From Candidatus Uhrbacteria bacterium (GTDB taxonomy: Bacteria; Patescibacteriota; Patescibacteriia; UBA9934): 18,158 nt of DNA. The notes below the pieces were generated by a model. It saw only the letters and a list, made by a program, of their open reading frames with translations. It was not told where the DNA came from and ran no database searches. Where the stretch lies: positions 19,582 through 37,739 of the forward strand of contig DOZH01000002.1 of the NCBI GenBank assembly GCA_003518105.1. The letters are read 5' to 3'. Numbering within the stretch: the stretch's first letter is position 1; each line of letters starts with the position of its first letter. A program made the position numbers and the translations under genes. Below, in pieces: positions 1 to 6,861 of the stretch.

Positions 1-1033
1 TGTTGCGGTTGATGACGCGGCGGTACAAGTCGTTCAAGTCAGAGGTAGCAAAACGGCCACCATCAAGTGGAACCATTGGGCGTAAGTCTGGTGGGATAAC
101 TGGGATAACGCGCAAAATCATCCAACCTGGGGAAATAGTGTTCTTCTCCAAGCTGTGGAGCAACTTGAGGCGACGCATGTAACGGTCGGCCTTGGCTTTG
201 GAGGAAGTTTCGGCCAGTTCTTTGGTGAGAGTGATGATGGATTCTGGAACGTTGATGCGGTTCAACATCTTTAAAAGCGCTTCGGCACCAATGCCGGCGT
301 CAAAAATGTGGCCATAACGCATGGACCAGTCGTGATAGGTGGCTTCGCTGATGACTTTAAAAGGCTTAATCTCCTTCAAGTCTTTGTCTACCTGCTCAAA
401 GTCGGACTCGAGTTCGAGCAACTTGGCGTCGGCAATTTCGTCCAAACGGCTGACCTCTACGGCGAGAGACTTGGGATCGGTAGCCAACTTTTCTTCCAAA
501 CGGCCGAGGTCGCGCTTCTTCTCACCTTCGATCATCTTGCGCTTGGCTTTGTATTCTTCTTTAACCTGCTCGATGGTCTGCTCGCGGGCTTCTTCATTGA
601 CGTCGGTCACGATGAAGCTAGCAAAGTACACGACCTTTTCCAACTGCTGCACGCTCATGTCGAGCAAAGTACCAACCTTGCTTGGCACACCGCGAAGGTA
701 CCAAATGTGGGTAACAGGCGCTGCGAGTTCGATGTGGCCCATGCGTTCACGGCGAACGGAGGCTTGGGTGACTTCCACGCCACACTTGTCACAAACGATG
801 CCCTTATAACGGATCTTCTTATACTTACCACAGTAACACTCCCAGTCTTTGGACGGGCCAAAAATTTCTTCTGCGAACAAGCCCTGCTTTTCTGGCTTTT
901 GGGTGCGGTAGTTGATGGTTTCTGGCTTGCTGACTTCGCCGTAGGACCATTCACGCATGACTTCTGGTGAGGCCAAGCGCAAGCGAATGGCGTCGAAGTC
1001 GGTGGATTTGAGGGTATCAAATTGCATTGACAT
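1..1033 (-). CDS. rpoC: DNA-directed RNA polymerase subunit beta' (5' part, cut by the window edge)
   Basis: This is the N-terminal third (344 residues) of the RNA polymerase beta' subunit, which builds the clamp and, further along, the catalytic Mg site. Visible landmarks are the start region with LASPEVMREWSYGEV and KPETINYR, the zinc-binding module with cysteines at 66, 68, 81 and 84 (CYCGKYKK and CDKCG), VRRERMGHIELAAPV after it, and the lid/rudder-proximal FATSDLNDLYRRVINRN at the very edge. The NADFDGD active-site motif lies beyond the window. The start is ATG at 1033, nine bases after the rpoB stop, so the gene is co-transcribed with rpoB; a second in-frame ATG at 1027 is possible. No Shine-Dalgarno sequence is visible, which suggests coupling to rpoB translation. 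The reading frame is intact to base 1. Family identity is certain. Confidence 0.98.
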   Translation of the reverse strand, partial: MSMQFDTLKSTDFDAIRLRLASPEVMREWSYGEVSKPETINYRTQKPEKQGLFAEEIFGPSKDWECYCGKYKKIRYKGIVCDKCGVEVTQASVRRERMGHIELAAPVTHIWYLRGVPSKVGTLLDMSVQQLEKVVYFASFIVTDVNEEAREQTIEQVKEEYKAKRKMIEGEKKRDLGRLEEKLATDPKSLAVEVSRLDEIADAKLLELESDFEQVDKDLKEIKPFKVISEATYHDWSMRYGHIFDAGIGAEALLKMLNRINVPESIITLTKELAETSSKAKADRYMRRLKLLHSLEKNTISPGWMILRVIPVIPPDLRPMVPLDGGRFATSDLNDLYRRVINRN

Positions 1034-1042
1034 AGACGAGGC

Positions 1043-4000
1043 TTAGGCTTGAGTCTCACGGGCGTCTTCAGCGAAGTCGACCTTTTTATTATTTTTGAGG
1101 AGCTCGACGTCGAGACACAAGCCCTTGAGCTCGCGGACCAACACGTTGAACGACTCTGGAATGTTGACCTTGGTGATGGTTTCGCCCTTGATGATGCTTT
1201 CGTAGGCCTTGGCACGACCAGGAACGTCGTCGGACTTAATGGTGAGAATTTCCTGCAACATGTGAGCAGCGCCGTAAGCTTCGAGTGCCCAGACTTCCAT
1301 TTCACCAAAGCGCTGACCACCGAATTGCGCCTTACCACCAAGCGGCTGCTGGGTAATGAGTGAGTAAGGACCAATGGAACGTTGGTGCATTTTGTCTTCA
1401 ACCATGTGGTTGAGCTTCAGCATGTACATGATACCGACCGTGACGTTGTGGTGGAAAGCTTCACCAGTACGACCGTCGATGAGCTTGACCTGTCCAGTTT
1501 CGTCAAAGCCAGCCTTGACCAACTCAGCGCGAATGTCGCTCTGCTTAACACCAGAAAGAACTGGGGTTGCAACCTTATAGCCCAAGTGAACAGCGGCCAA
1601 GCCAAGGTGAACTTCGAGAATCTGACCCAAGTTCATACGGCTAACCACACCGAGTGGAGTCAAAATGACGTCCACGGCGCGACCGTTTTCCATAAAGGGA
1701 AGATCCGCCACTGGCACCACGCGGCTGACGACACCCTTGTTACCGTGACGACCTGCGACCTTGTCACCAGCCTGCAATTTGCGGAGATCCGCAACGGTGA
1801 CCTGAATGGACTTCATGACTCCTGGTGGGAGGTTGTCGCCGTCTTCACGGGTGAAGATTTTGATGTCGACTACCTTACCCTTACGACCATGCTCCAAGTA
1901 GAGTGAGCTATCGCGAACTTCGCGAGCCTTCTCACCGAAGATAGCGCGGAGCAATTTTTCTTCGGCAGAAAGTTCGGTTTCGCCCTTTGGTGTGATTTTA
2001 CCGACTAAGATGTCGCCCGACTTCACTTCCGCACCAACGCGGATGATGCCTTCGGCGTCGAGGTTCTTTAATTTTTCTTCGGAGACGTTAGGAATGTCGG
2101 AGGTGACGATTTCTGGACCAAGCTTGGTGTCACGGACTTCCATGGTGAGGTGCTCCAAGTGAATGGTGGTGAAACGGTCGTCCTGAACTACGCGCTCAGA
2201 AATGATGACCGCGTCGTCGTAGTTGTAACCGTCCCAGCTCATGAAAGCCACCATCATGTTTTGACCCAAGGCCAGCTCGCCCTTGTCGACTGATGGACCG
2301 TCGGCCAAGACGTCGCCCTTCTTGACGACTTCACCTGGCAGCACGATTGGGCGCTGGTTGATGGCGGTGGAGTTGTTGCTGCGCATGAACTTGGTCAACT
2401 TGTAGGTGACCTCGCCCTTAGTTTCGTAGTTGACGACGATTTGGCCACCGTCTGACTTGGTGACGACACCGTTTTCCGAGGCGACAATAACGTGACCGGA
2501 GTCAATGGCGGCGCGACGCTCCATACCAGTACCGATGATTGGGGCGGCTGGACGGATGGTAGGCACAGCCTGACGCATCATGTTGGTACCCATGAGGGCG
2601 CGGGTGGCGTCGTCATGCTCGAGGAAAGGCACCAAAGCAGTACCGATCGAGACGATTTGAGTAGTGGAAACGTCGACGTAGGTGATGTCAGTGACTGGCA
2701 CCAAACGTGGTTCACCGAACTTACGGGCTTCCACGTATTCCACGGTGATGAAACCTTCTTCATCCATCGGTACGGTAGCTGGACAAGTGACGGCTTTTTC
2801 TTCTGTGAAAGCAGAAACGTAGACGATGTTGTTGGTGACTTTGACACGACCCTTGATGTTCTCGACGAGACGGTAAGGTGTTTCAATAAAACCGTAGTCG
2901 TTGACTTTGGCGTAGCTGGCCAAGTGACCGACCAAACCAATGTTTGGTCCTTCAGGCGTCGCGATAGGACAAATACGGCCGTAGTGAGTTTGGTGCACGT
3001 CGCGGACTTCGAAGCCGGCGCGTTCGCGGGACAAACCACCAGGACCCATGGCCGAAAGACGGCGCTTGTGTTCCAATTCGGCGAGTGGGTTGGTTTGGTC
3101 CATGAACTGGGAGAGCTGCGAAGACATGAAGAATTCGCGGGTAGCACCAATAACCGGACGAGCGTTGATGAGTTTGGCTGGGGTTAACGACTCGATGTCC
3201 TGGGTGGACATGCGGTCGCGAACGATGCGCTCCATACGAGCAAGACCAACACGGAAACGCTGCTGGATGAGCTCACCAACGGAACGAATACGACGATTAC
3301 CCAAGTGGTCAACGTCATCTGGTTCGTCTTGGGTGATGTTGAGGCGGATGATTTCGCGGACGATGGCGACTAGGTCGTCCTTGGTCAAAATACGTTTTTC
3401 CTCTGGGGTCACGACGGCTGGTTCGGTGTTAAAACCAAAGCGGAGGTTAAATTTGTAGCGACCGACAGCGCCCATGTCGTAGCGGTCGAAGTTGAAGAAC
3501 ATGGCGTGAATGAGCTGACGAGCGTTGTCCACGGTGGCCAAATCACCTGGGCGAATACGCTTATAAACTTCGCGCAAACCTTCGTCTTCGTTGGTGGAAA
3601 TGTCTTTCGCAAGAGTTGCCTCGATGTAGCGGTTGGTTGGGTGGGTGTCGATGTCCGCAAAAAGTGGGATGATTTCTTCGTTGCTTGAGCAACCAAAAGC
3701 GCGCAACAAGGCGGTAATAGCTACCTTACGCTTGCGGTCGATTTTGACCCAAATGACGTTCTTGGCGTCAGTTTCGAATTCCAACCAGGCACCACGGTTA
3801 GGGATGATTTTAGCACCGTAATAGCGGCGGCCGCGCAAGACTTCGGCTGTAAAGAAGGCACCAGCGGAACGGACCAACTGGGAAACAATGACGCGCTCAA
3901 CGCCGTTGATGATGTAGGTACCACGGGGAGTCATGACTGGCAGGTCGCCCAGATAAATTTCCTGCTCTTTGACTTCTTCCGTGCGCAAGTTCTTGAGGCG

Positions 4001-4294
4001 GGCTTTAACACGCAAAGGGGCTTCGAAGGTGACGTTTTTGACTTTGCTCGTGACTTCGTCGAATTTGGCTTCGTCCAAGTAATAGTCGCCGAGAGTCAAC
4101 TCAAGATCGCGGCCAATGAAGTCCTTAATTGGGGAAATTTCGCCAAAAAGCTCGCGAATGCCGGTTTTTAGGAACCAGTCATAAGAAGCCATTTGCATCT
4201 CAATCAAGTTTGGCAGATCCATGGCATCACGGAGCGGCGTAAAGTACTTACGGGGTGTGCTTTTGGCTTGAACTAGTACCTTTGCTTTGGCCAT
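1043..4294 (-). CDS. rpoB: DNA-directed RNA polymerase subunit beta
   Basis: RpoB forms the other half of the RNA polymerase catalytic cleft. The 1083-residue product carries the expected order of signatures: PRGTYIINGVERVIVSQL (about 123-140), the rifampicin pocket (about 389-421, SSQLSQFMDQTNPL then HKRRLSAMGPGGL), CPIATPEGPNIGLVGHLA (442-459), DDAVIISE (693-700), GDKVAGRHGNKG (843-854) and the C-terminal clamp region with QRFGEMEVWALEAYGAA (994-1010). It is about 260 residues shorter than the E. coli protein, consistent with absence of the lineage-specific insertions of Proteobacteria. The rifampicin-contact residues look wild type. It starts at ATG 4294 without a Shine-Dalgarno sequence and is first in an rpoB-rpoC operon with a 9-base gap. 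No rplJ-rplL pair lies upstream, unlike in many bacteria. Confidence 0.99.
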   Translation of the reverse strand: MAKAKVLVQAKSTPRKYFTPLRDAMDLPNLIEMQMASYDWFLKTGIRELFGEISPIKDFIGRDLELTLGDYYLDEAKFDEVTSKVKNVTFEAPLRVKARLKNLRTEEVKEQEIYLGDLPVMTPRGTYIINGVERVIVSQLVRSAGAFFTAEVLRGRRYYGAKIIPNRGAWLEFETDAKNVIWVKIDRKRKVAITALLRAFGCSSNEEIIPLFADIDTHPTNRYIEATLAKDISTNEDEGLREVYKRIRPGDLATVDNARQLIHAMFFNFDRYDMGAVGRYKFNLRFGFNTEPAVVTPEEKRILTKDDLVAIVREIIRLNITQDEPDDVDHLGNRRIRSVGELIQQRFRVGLARMERIVRDRMSTQDIESLTPAKLINARPVIGATREFFMSSQLSQFMDQTNPLAELEHKRRLSAMGPGGLSRERAGFEVRDVHQTHYGRICPIATPEGPNIGLVGHLASYAKVNDYGFIETPYRLVENIKGRVKVTNNIVYVSAFTEEKAVTCPATVPMDEEGFITVEYVEARKFGEPRLVPVTDITYVDVSTTQIVSIGTALVPFLEHDDATRALMGTNMMRQAVPTIRPAAPIIGTGMERRAAIDSGHVIVASENGVVTKSDGGQIVVNYETKGEVTYKLTKFMRSNNSTAINQRPIVLPGEVVKKGDVLADGPSVDKGELALGQNMMVAFMSWDGYNYDDAVIISERVVQDDRFTTIHLEHLTMEVRDTKLGPEIVTSDIPNVSEEKLKNLDAEGIIRVGAEVKSGDILVGKITPKGETELSAEEKLLRAIFGEKAREVRDSSLYLEHGRKGKVVDIKIFTREDGDNLPPGVMKSIQVTVADLRKLQAGDKVAGRHGNKGVVSRVVPVADLPFMENGRAVDVILTPLGVVSRMNLGQILEVHLGLAAVHLGYKVATPVLSGVKQSDIRAELVKAGFDETGQVKLIDGRTGEAFHHNVTVGIMYMLKLNHMVEDKMHQRSIGPYSLITQQPLGGKAQFGGQRFGEMEVWALEAYGAAHMLQEILTIKSDDVPGRAKAYESIIKGETITKVNIPESFNVLVRELKGLCLDVELLKNNKKVDFAEDARETQA

Positions 4295-4330
4295 AAAGTG
4301 GGTAAATTACCGGGGTGAACGCGAAAATCG

Positions 4331-4347
4331 CCTGGGTACAACCCGGG
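4331..4347 (-). promoter_or_regulatory. Small hairpin in the rpoB leader
   Basis: CCTGGG and CCCGGG flank a five-base loop, giving a six-pair stem (one G-U) that ends 37 bases before the rpoB start codon. No U-tract follows on either strand, so it is not an intrinsic terminator. It may be a leader structure; significance is unproven. Confidence 0.3.
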
Positions 4348-4537
4348 CGGTGGACTAAGTAACAATCTCGTTGTGACCGGCGGCCGCGGCAACGCTTGCG
4401 ACGTTGTGAGCAGTCACCAAGTGGTGGGAAGAAAACACCAGAAACGAGGCTAATAATTGAGCAATTCCGTTAGGCAACCCACTTGCAAATGGGGCTTGAA
4501 CAGAGGCGGCGCAAAAAGGTTGAGCCGATTGGTCGCG

Positions 4538-4566
4538 ATTATAGCAGTTTCTAGGCTTTGCGTCAA
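4538..4566 (-). promoter_or_regulatory. Main candidate promoter of rpoBC
   Basis: On the minus strand TTGACG (-35, 4561-4566) is followed by a 17-base spacer and a perfect TATAAT (-10, 4538-4543). This is a near-consensus sigma-70-type promoter pointing at rpoB. The start of transcription would fall near 4531, leaving a leader of roughly 235 bases before the rpoB ATG, unusually long for such a compact genome. Confidence 0.75.
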
Positions 4567-4616
4567 ACGTCGCTCGCAACCGCCGCATCTCCTGCTCCTA
4601 TCTCAGGCCTCAGCCC

Positions 4617-4673
4617 AGAAATGCTTAAAGGATGACTTGCTTAACGGAACAAATGCGCAAGTCAAGCATTTCT
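4617..4673. repeat. Large inverted repeat upstream of rpoB
   Basis: AGAAATGCTT at 4617-4626 is perfectly complementary to AAGCATTTCT at 4664-4673. Inside it GACTTGC (4634-4640) pairs with GCAAGTC (4657-4663). The result is a 17-pair stem with one seven-base bulge and a 16-base loop. It lies about 50 bases upstream of the main rpoB promoter and would be inside the transcript if the upstream candidate promoter at 4769-4797 is used. No U-tract follows, so it is not a standard terminator; an operator or RNA structure is possible. Confidence 0.6.
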
Positions 4674-4768
4674 CGGGTCGGCCATCGCGTCGTCACAGGA
4701 GAAGTCGGCAGTCGCTCGCTCCTACAAGGCTCAGGCTCGGCAAATTAAAACTCCTCGGCTGACAATGC

Positions 4769-4797
4769 AAGGTAAACACAGCGATACGAGAGGTCAA
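4769..4797 (-). promoter_or_regulatory. Possible upstream promoter for rpoBC
   Basis: TTGACC (4792-4797), a 17-base spacer and TACCTT (4769-4774) on the minus strand. The -35 box is good and the -10 box keeps only the first two and last bases of the consensus. The same TACCTT -10 with 17-base spacing is seen before the metallopeptidase gene. If active, its transcript would include the inverted repeat at 4617-4673. Confidence 0.35.
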
Positions 4798-4955
4798 GCT
4801 ATTGCGCGAGAACAAGGAGAGAGAGATTCCTAGCGACAGACGCCGCCCAGGTGTTCAGACAGTAGTATGACGAGATCACGGTTTACCCCGCAATGTAAGG
4901 CGAGGAACAGCGTTACTATAATCCAAAATTACCGGTCAGACAAGACTGGCGGTCT

Positions 4956-5005
4956 TTACAAAACAGAACACCCGACACGACGGCCATGACGGGCGTCTGT
5001 CGGGT
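4956..5005 (-). terminator. Intrinsic terminator of the metallopeptidase gene
   Basis: ACCCGACA (4970-4977) pairs perfectly with TGTCGGGT (4998-5005), with further GACG/CGTC pairing inside. Read on the minus strand the stem is followed by GTTCTGTTTTGT. It sits 12 bases after the stop codon of the gene at 5017-5961. Confidence 0.8.
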
Positions 5006-5016
5006 GAGAGAGGTGG

Positions 5017-5961
5017 TTATTGAAAGGCGTCGGGGTGCGGGTGGCCGGCGAGCTTCGCGAGGATGGGCAGACAAGCGGCGTACTGCCAGGCCGATTCCCC
5101 ATCACTCATCAGATGAAAAAGCGATTGGCTAAAAGCAGCTTCATCCTGCACGGTTGCATCCAAACCATGATGATTGGTGGGATAGCCGTAGGCCCAAGAC
5201 GCTAGTGAACTGGCGCGGTAGGCTGCAAGTTCATGTTGCCAGGCTATGGCACATCCAGCCTCGCTAGCGCGAATGGCCTCGGGCAAATCGGTACGAAAGA
5301 TCTGACGGTCGAGACTACCAGCGGCGGCGGCCTCAAACTGCTGCTGGTGTTGATACTCGTGAGAGATGACGACGAAGGCTAGTACGGTGTCAGCTGCGTC
5401 ACGAGCCCGACTGACAAGGTCTGGGTGGATGGTGTACATCTCCACCCCCAGCTCACCACCGCCAATGTCGAAAGTATCGAACGAGTCTGGCGAAGGCAAC
5501 CGGGGGTCGGTATTGCCGCGAACCAAGCGCAGGGGCATAACGTCGAAGATGGCGATGGCAGGGAGATTTGCGTCAACCTGTACCACCACTTTATGCGCCC
5601 TGATACGTGAGCCGAGATCCCAGGCTAGGGCTACGTCTGGGTGTCCCTCAACCAAGGCGAGGAAATTGGCCCGGAGAGCGAGCCAGTCGTGGTAGCTCTT
5701 GAACGTTGGTACGGAGATGAGCTGAGGCAGCTTTGGTACCAGACCGAGTCTGGGTGGCGAGCCGTGGACTGGGATGGTGGGCCAGTCCTTCAGGTCGACG
5801 GGGTCTGTGCCAAGCTCGTTGATAGCTGATGCACTTGCCTGCTGCTGACCTTTGCTACCAGCCAGCAGTCCACCGAGCAGACCGAGCGCCAGTGCTGTAA
5901 CTCCGCACCCGAGCCGGTGTGCGAAAAGAAAATCGTGAAGACGGTCAAGCTTGGTGCTCAT
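5017..5961 (-). CDS. Putative membrane-anchored zinc metallopeptidase
   Basis: The product (314 residues from ATG 5961) begins with a short charged segment and one hydrophobic helix at about 16-35, so it is probably anchored with its main domain outside the cytoplasm. VVISHEYQHQQQF (about 198-210) contains HEYQH, matching the HExxH zinc-binding motif, in a predicted helix. About 40 residues later QHELAAYRAS (242-251) offers a glutamate in the E-x-x-A-Y context often used as the third zinc ligand of gluzincins. I do not recognise the family, and the segment between the anchor and the motif is unlike any I can name. A GTG at 5973 could start a four-residue longer form; I prefer the ATG because a TGGGG lies 5-10 bases upstream of it. 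It has its own promoter and terminator, so it is monocistronic. Peptidase activity is inferred from the motif only. Confidence 0.7.
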   Translation of the reverse strand: MSTKLDRLHDFLFAHRLGCGVTALALGLLGGLLAGSKGQQQASASAINELGTDPVDLKDWPTIPVHGSPPRLGLVPKLPQLISVPTFKSYHDWLALRANFLALVEGHPDVALAWDLGSRIRAHKVVVQVDANLPAIAIFDVMPLRLVRGNTDPRLPSPDSFDTFDIGGGELGVEMYTIHPDLVSRARDAADTVLAFVVISHEYQHQQQFEAAAAGSLDRQIFRTDLPEAIRASEAGCAIAWQHELAAYRASSLASWAYGYPTNHHGLDATVQDEAAFSQSLFHLMSDGESAWQYAACLPILAKLAGHPHPDAFQ

Positions 5962-6015
5962 GAGAAACCCCACGTGGGATTGGTGAAACTGTTGCCGACG
6001 GGATGTCGACCTTTA

Positions 6016-6044
6016 AAGGTAGCTAGATGAGATAACTATGTCAA
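6016..6044 (-). promoter_or_regulatory. Promoter of the putative metallopeptidase gene
   Basis: A perfect TTGACA (-35, 6039-6044) is followed after 17 bases by TACCTT (-10, 6016-6021) on the minus strand, 55 bases before the start codon. The -35 box begins only seven bases beyond the preceding terminator hairpin. Confidence 0.6.
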
Positions 6045-6049
6045 CTGAC

Positions 6050-6185
6050 ACAAAAAGCGAGGGATAGGCCCCCGCTTTTGATCTGATATGGTGTTAGAGA
6101 AGAGTACAATGTGAGTATTATGGTTTTAGCTTCATAGCTACTACCTCCGAGGGCCTCGCAATGTGCGGGGTCCGATGTGTTTTAC
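6050..6185 (-). ncRNA. Candidate small RNA of about 135 nt
   Basis: The interval between the candidate promoter at 6192-6220 and the terminator at 6052-6079 would give a short transcript with no sizeable reading frame. It contains a CCCCGCA/TGCGAGG hairpin, a CTCCTC stretch at its 5' end, and a GGAGGT seven bases before a five-codon frame (MKLKP, 6135-6118). The CTCC and GGAG stretches could pair with each other. The call depends wholly on the promoter and terminator being real; no known RNA family is recognised. Confidence 0.35.
6052..6079 (-). terminator. Intrinsic terminator, possibly bidirectional
   Basis: Read on the minus strand AAAAGCG pairs with CGCTTTT, with an inner GGG/CCC extension, and the 3' arm ends in TTTTTG. 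The plus strand reading also ends in CTTTT. It would stop transcripts from the small-RNA candidate (6050-6185) or read-through from the PemK-like gene. Confidence 0.75.
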
Positions 6186-6191
6186 GAGGAG

Positions 6192-6220
6192 CTAATAGAT
6201 ATCTCAAGGTTAACAGACAA
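6192..6220 (-). promoter_or_regulatory. Candidate leftward promoter of the small-RNA unit
   Basis: TTGTCT (6215-6220), a 17-base spacer and TATTAG (6192-6197) on the minus strand; each box matches four of six consensus positions. It is back to back with the rightward promoter at 6241-6270, 20 bases away. Confidence 0.4.
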
Positions 6221-6240
6221 TTTTTTGATGGCTCGTACCG

Positions 6241-6270
6241 TTGACGCCGGTAATGTAAATGCATTATAAT
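6241..6270 (+). promoter_or_regulatory. Rightward promoter reading antisense into the PemK-like gene
   Basis: TTGACG (6241-6246), an 18-base spacer and a perfect TATAAT (6265-6270) on the plus strand. Transcription would begin near 6277, about 20 bases before the end of the oppositely oriented gene 6297-6746. There is no plus-strand gene for it to serve. The -10 lies in the palindrome ATTATAAT, but no -35 box is found for the opposite direction. Confidence 0.6.
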
Positions 6271-6276
6271 GTATTT

Positions 6277-6372
6277 ATATTTGAGGGCCGCTGTGGCTAC
6301 TCTTGATCCAGAGCGAAGTGCCCTGGTGACGATTTTACAGAAAGCTCGAGCAATGACTCGAGTTTTTCTTTT
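6277..6372 (+). ncRNA. Candidate antisense RNA to the PemK-like gene (about 95 nt)
   Basis: A near-consensus promoter (6241-6270) and a hairpin-plus-U-tract terminator (6341-6375) bracket an interval of about 95 bases on the plus strand. From 6297 onward the RNA would be fully complementary to the last 25 or so codons of the PemK-like mRNA. An AGGGC near its 5' end can pair with GCCCT before the terminator, so it could fold compactly. No open frame is evident. Part of the terminator symmetry could be a coincidence of codons for LESLLEL and lysine, so the RNA is inferred, not shown. Confidence 0.4.
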
Positions 6373-6746
6373 ACTTTGGTAAAATCACTATCAGAGATGA
6401 AGCCAATTTTGATCCCGAAACGCTTCCTGTGTAGGGTTTTAATCTGACACAGCATAACCCATTTCTCGATTCCATTAATCATGATGCTAGCAAACCAACT
6501 ACCAATTCTGCGCTTGGATGTTATCGGTGGACAGATGCACAGATCATTGGAAAGCTTCTTGAGAATGAGTACTGGACGGCGGAACCAATCACCCTTGCCA
6601 TAAGATTCGGTGCCGATATTTAGGCCCAATGAACACCACCAAACATCTTTTTCTCGAAAAAATATTTGACGGTAGGTTTCTCTGTCGACAATGATTTGTT
6701 TTCTCTTATGCCAGGCTTCGAAGCGTAACTGTTGATTCTCATCCAT
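6297..6746 (-). CDS. PemK/MazF-family toxin-like protein
   Basis: This 149-residue protein resembles the PemK/MazF fold, whose known members are mRNA endonucleases that halt translation. After an N-terminal helix (about 1-30) come WWCSLGLNIGTESYGKGD (36-53), FRRPVLILKK (55-64) and CPPITSKR (72-79), the usual PemK order of beta-strands with the basic RRPVLIL strand, then a C-terminal helix (KVKEKLESLLEL). It is longer at the N-terminus than typical 110-residue MazF. No antitoxin gene is adjacent: upstream is the recA terminator and downstream a non-coding region. The start at ATG 6746 has no Shine-Dalgarno sequence. Codons look more A/T-ending than in its neighbours. A candidate antisense RNA overlaps its 3' end. 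Such solitary PemK-like proteins recur in Patescibacteria, and whether they are active toxins is unknown. Confidence 0.8.
   Translation of the reverse strand: MDENQQLRFEAWHKRKQIIVDRETYRQIFFREKDVWWCSLGLNIGTESYGKGDWFRRPVLILKKLSNDLCICPPITSKRRIGSWFASIMINGIEKWVMLCQIKTLHRKRFGIKIGFISDSDFTKVKEKLESLLELSVKSSPGHFALDQE
6341..6375 (+). terminator. Plus-strand intrinsic terminator inside the PemK-like gene
   Basis: CTCGAG (6345-6350) and CTCGAG (6357-6362) pair across a six-base loop, with three more A-T pairs below, followed by TTTTTCTTTT. It looks like a classical terminator, but it lies within a gene on the other strand, where the same bases encode LESLLEL preceded by lysine codons. Confidence 0.55.
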
Positions 6747-6810
6747 AGATAAGAAATAAGACGAGGTGCAGTGACCCGCCTGTTACTGAACCGTAATATG
6801 CTTTATCGTT

Positions 6811-6845
6811 GACATCCGAGGAAGACGGAGTCTACCTCGGATGTC
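6811..6845 (-). terminator. Strong hairpin after recA
   Basis: GACATCCGAGG (6811-6821) pairs perfectly with CCTCGGATGTC (6835-6845), and AGAC/GTCT extend the stem inside. It begins 16 bases after the recA stop codon. The downstream U-tract on the minus strand is poor (AACGATAAAG), so termination may be weak, or the hairpin may protect the mRNA 3' end. Confidence 0.65.
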
Positions 6846-6861
6846 GGCTCTTAGAGACTTA

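Larger units (their letters stand above)
4295..5016. other. Long non-coding gap upstream of rpoB
   Basis: No convincing gene is present in these 722 bases. It holds the rpoB leader and promoter(s), a 57-base inverted repeat and the terminator of the next gene, each listed separately. I looked for RNase P RNA, tmRNA, SRP RNA and tRNA signatures on both strands and saw none. The open frames here (for example 4457-4762 plus, 4355-4588 minus) have arginine/serine-rich or otherwise unconvincing compositions and overlap the promoter. Between about 4800 and 4950 I see nothing definable. Confidence 0.6.

Noticed and set aside
308..970. 220-residue plus-strand open frame antisense to rpoC
   Set aside because: It is the mirror of a highly conserved rpoC frame, has no ribosome-binding site and no plausible domain.
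2492..3187. 231-residue plus-strand open frame antisense to rpoB
   Set aside because: Shadow of rpoB codon bias; composition is skewed (T, G, D, V rich) and there is no start signal.
4457..4762. 101-residue plus-strand frame in the rpoB upstream region
   Set aside because: It spans the rpoB promoter and the inverted repeat, has an R/S-rich composition and no start signal.
4894..4922. Plus-strand TATAAT at 4917-4922 as a promoter
   Set aside because: The hexamer 17 bases upstream (TGTAAG) is a poor -35 box and there is no downstream plus-strand gene.
6118..6135. Five-codon frame MKLKP preceded by GGAGGT on the minus strand
   Set aside because: Too short to support as a gene; kept only as a feature of the small-RNA candidate.
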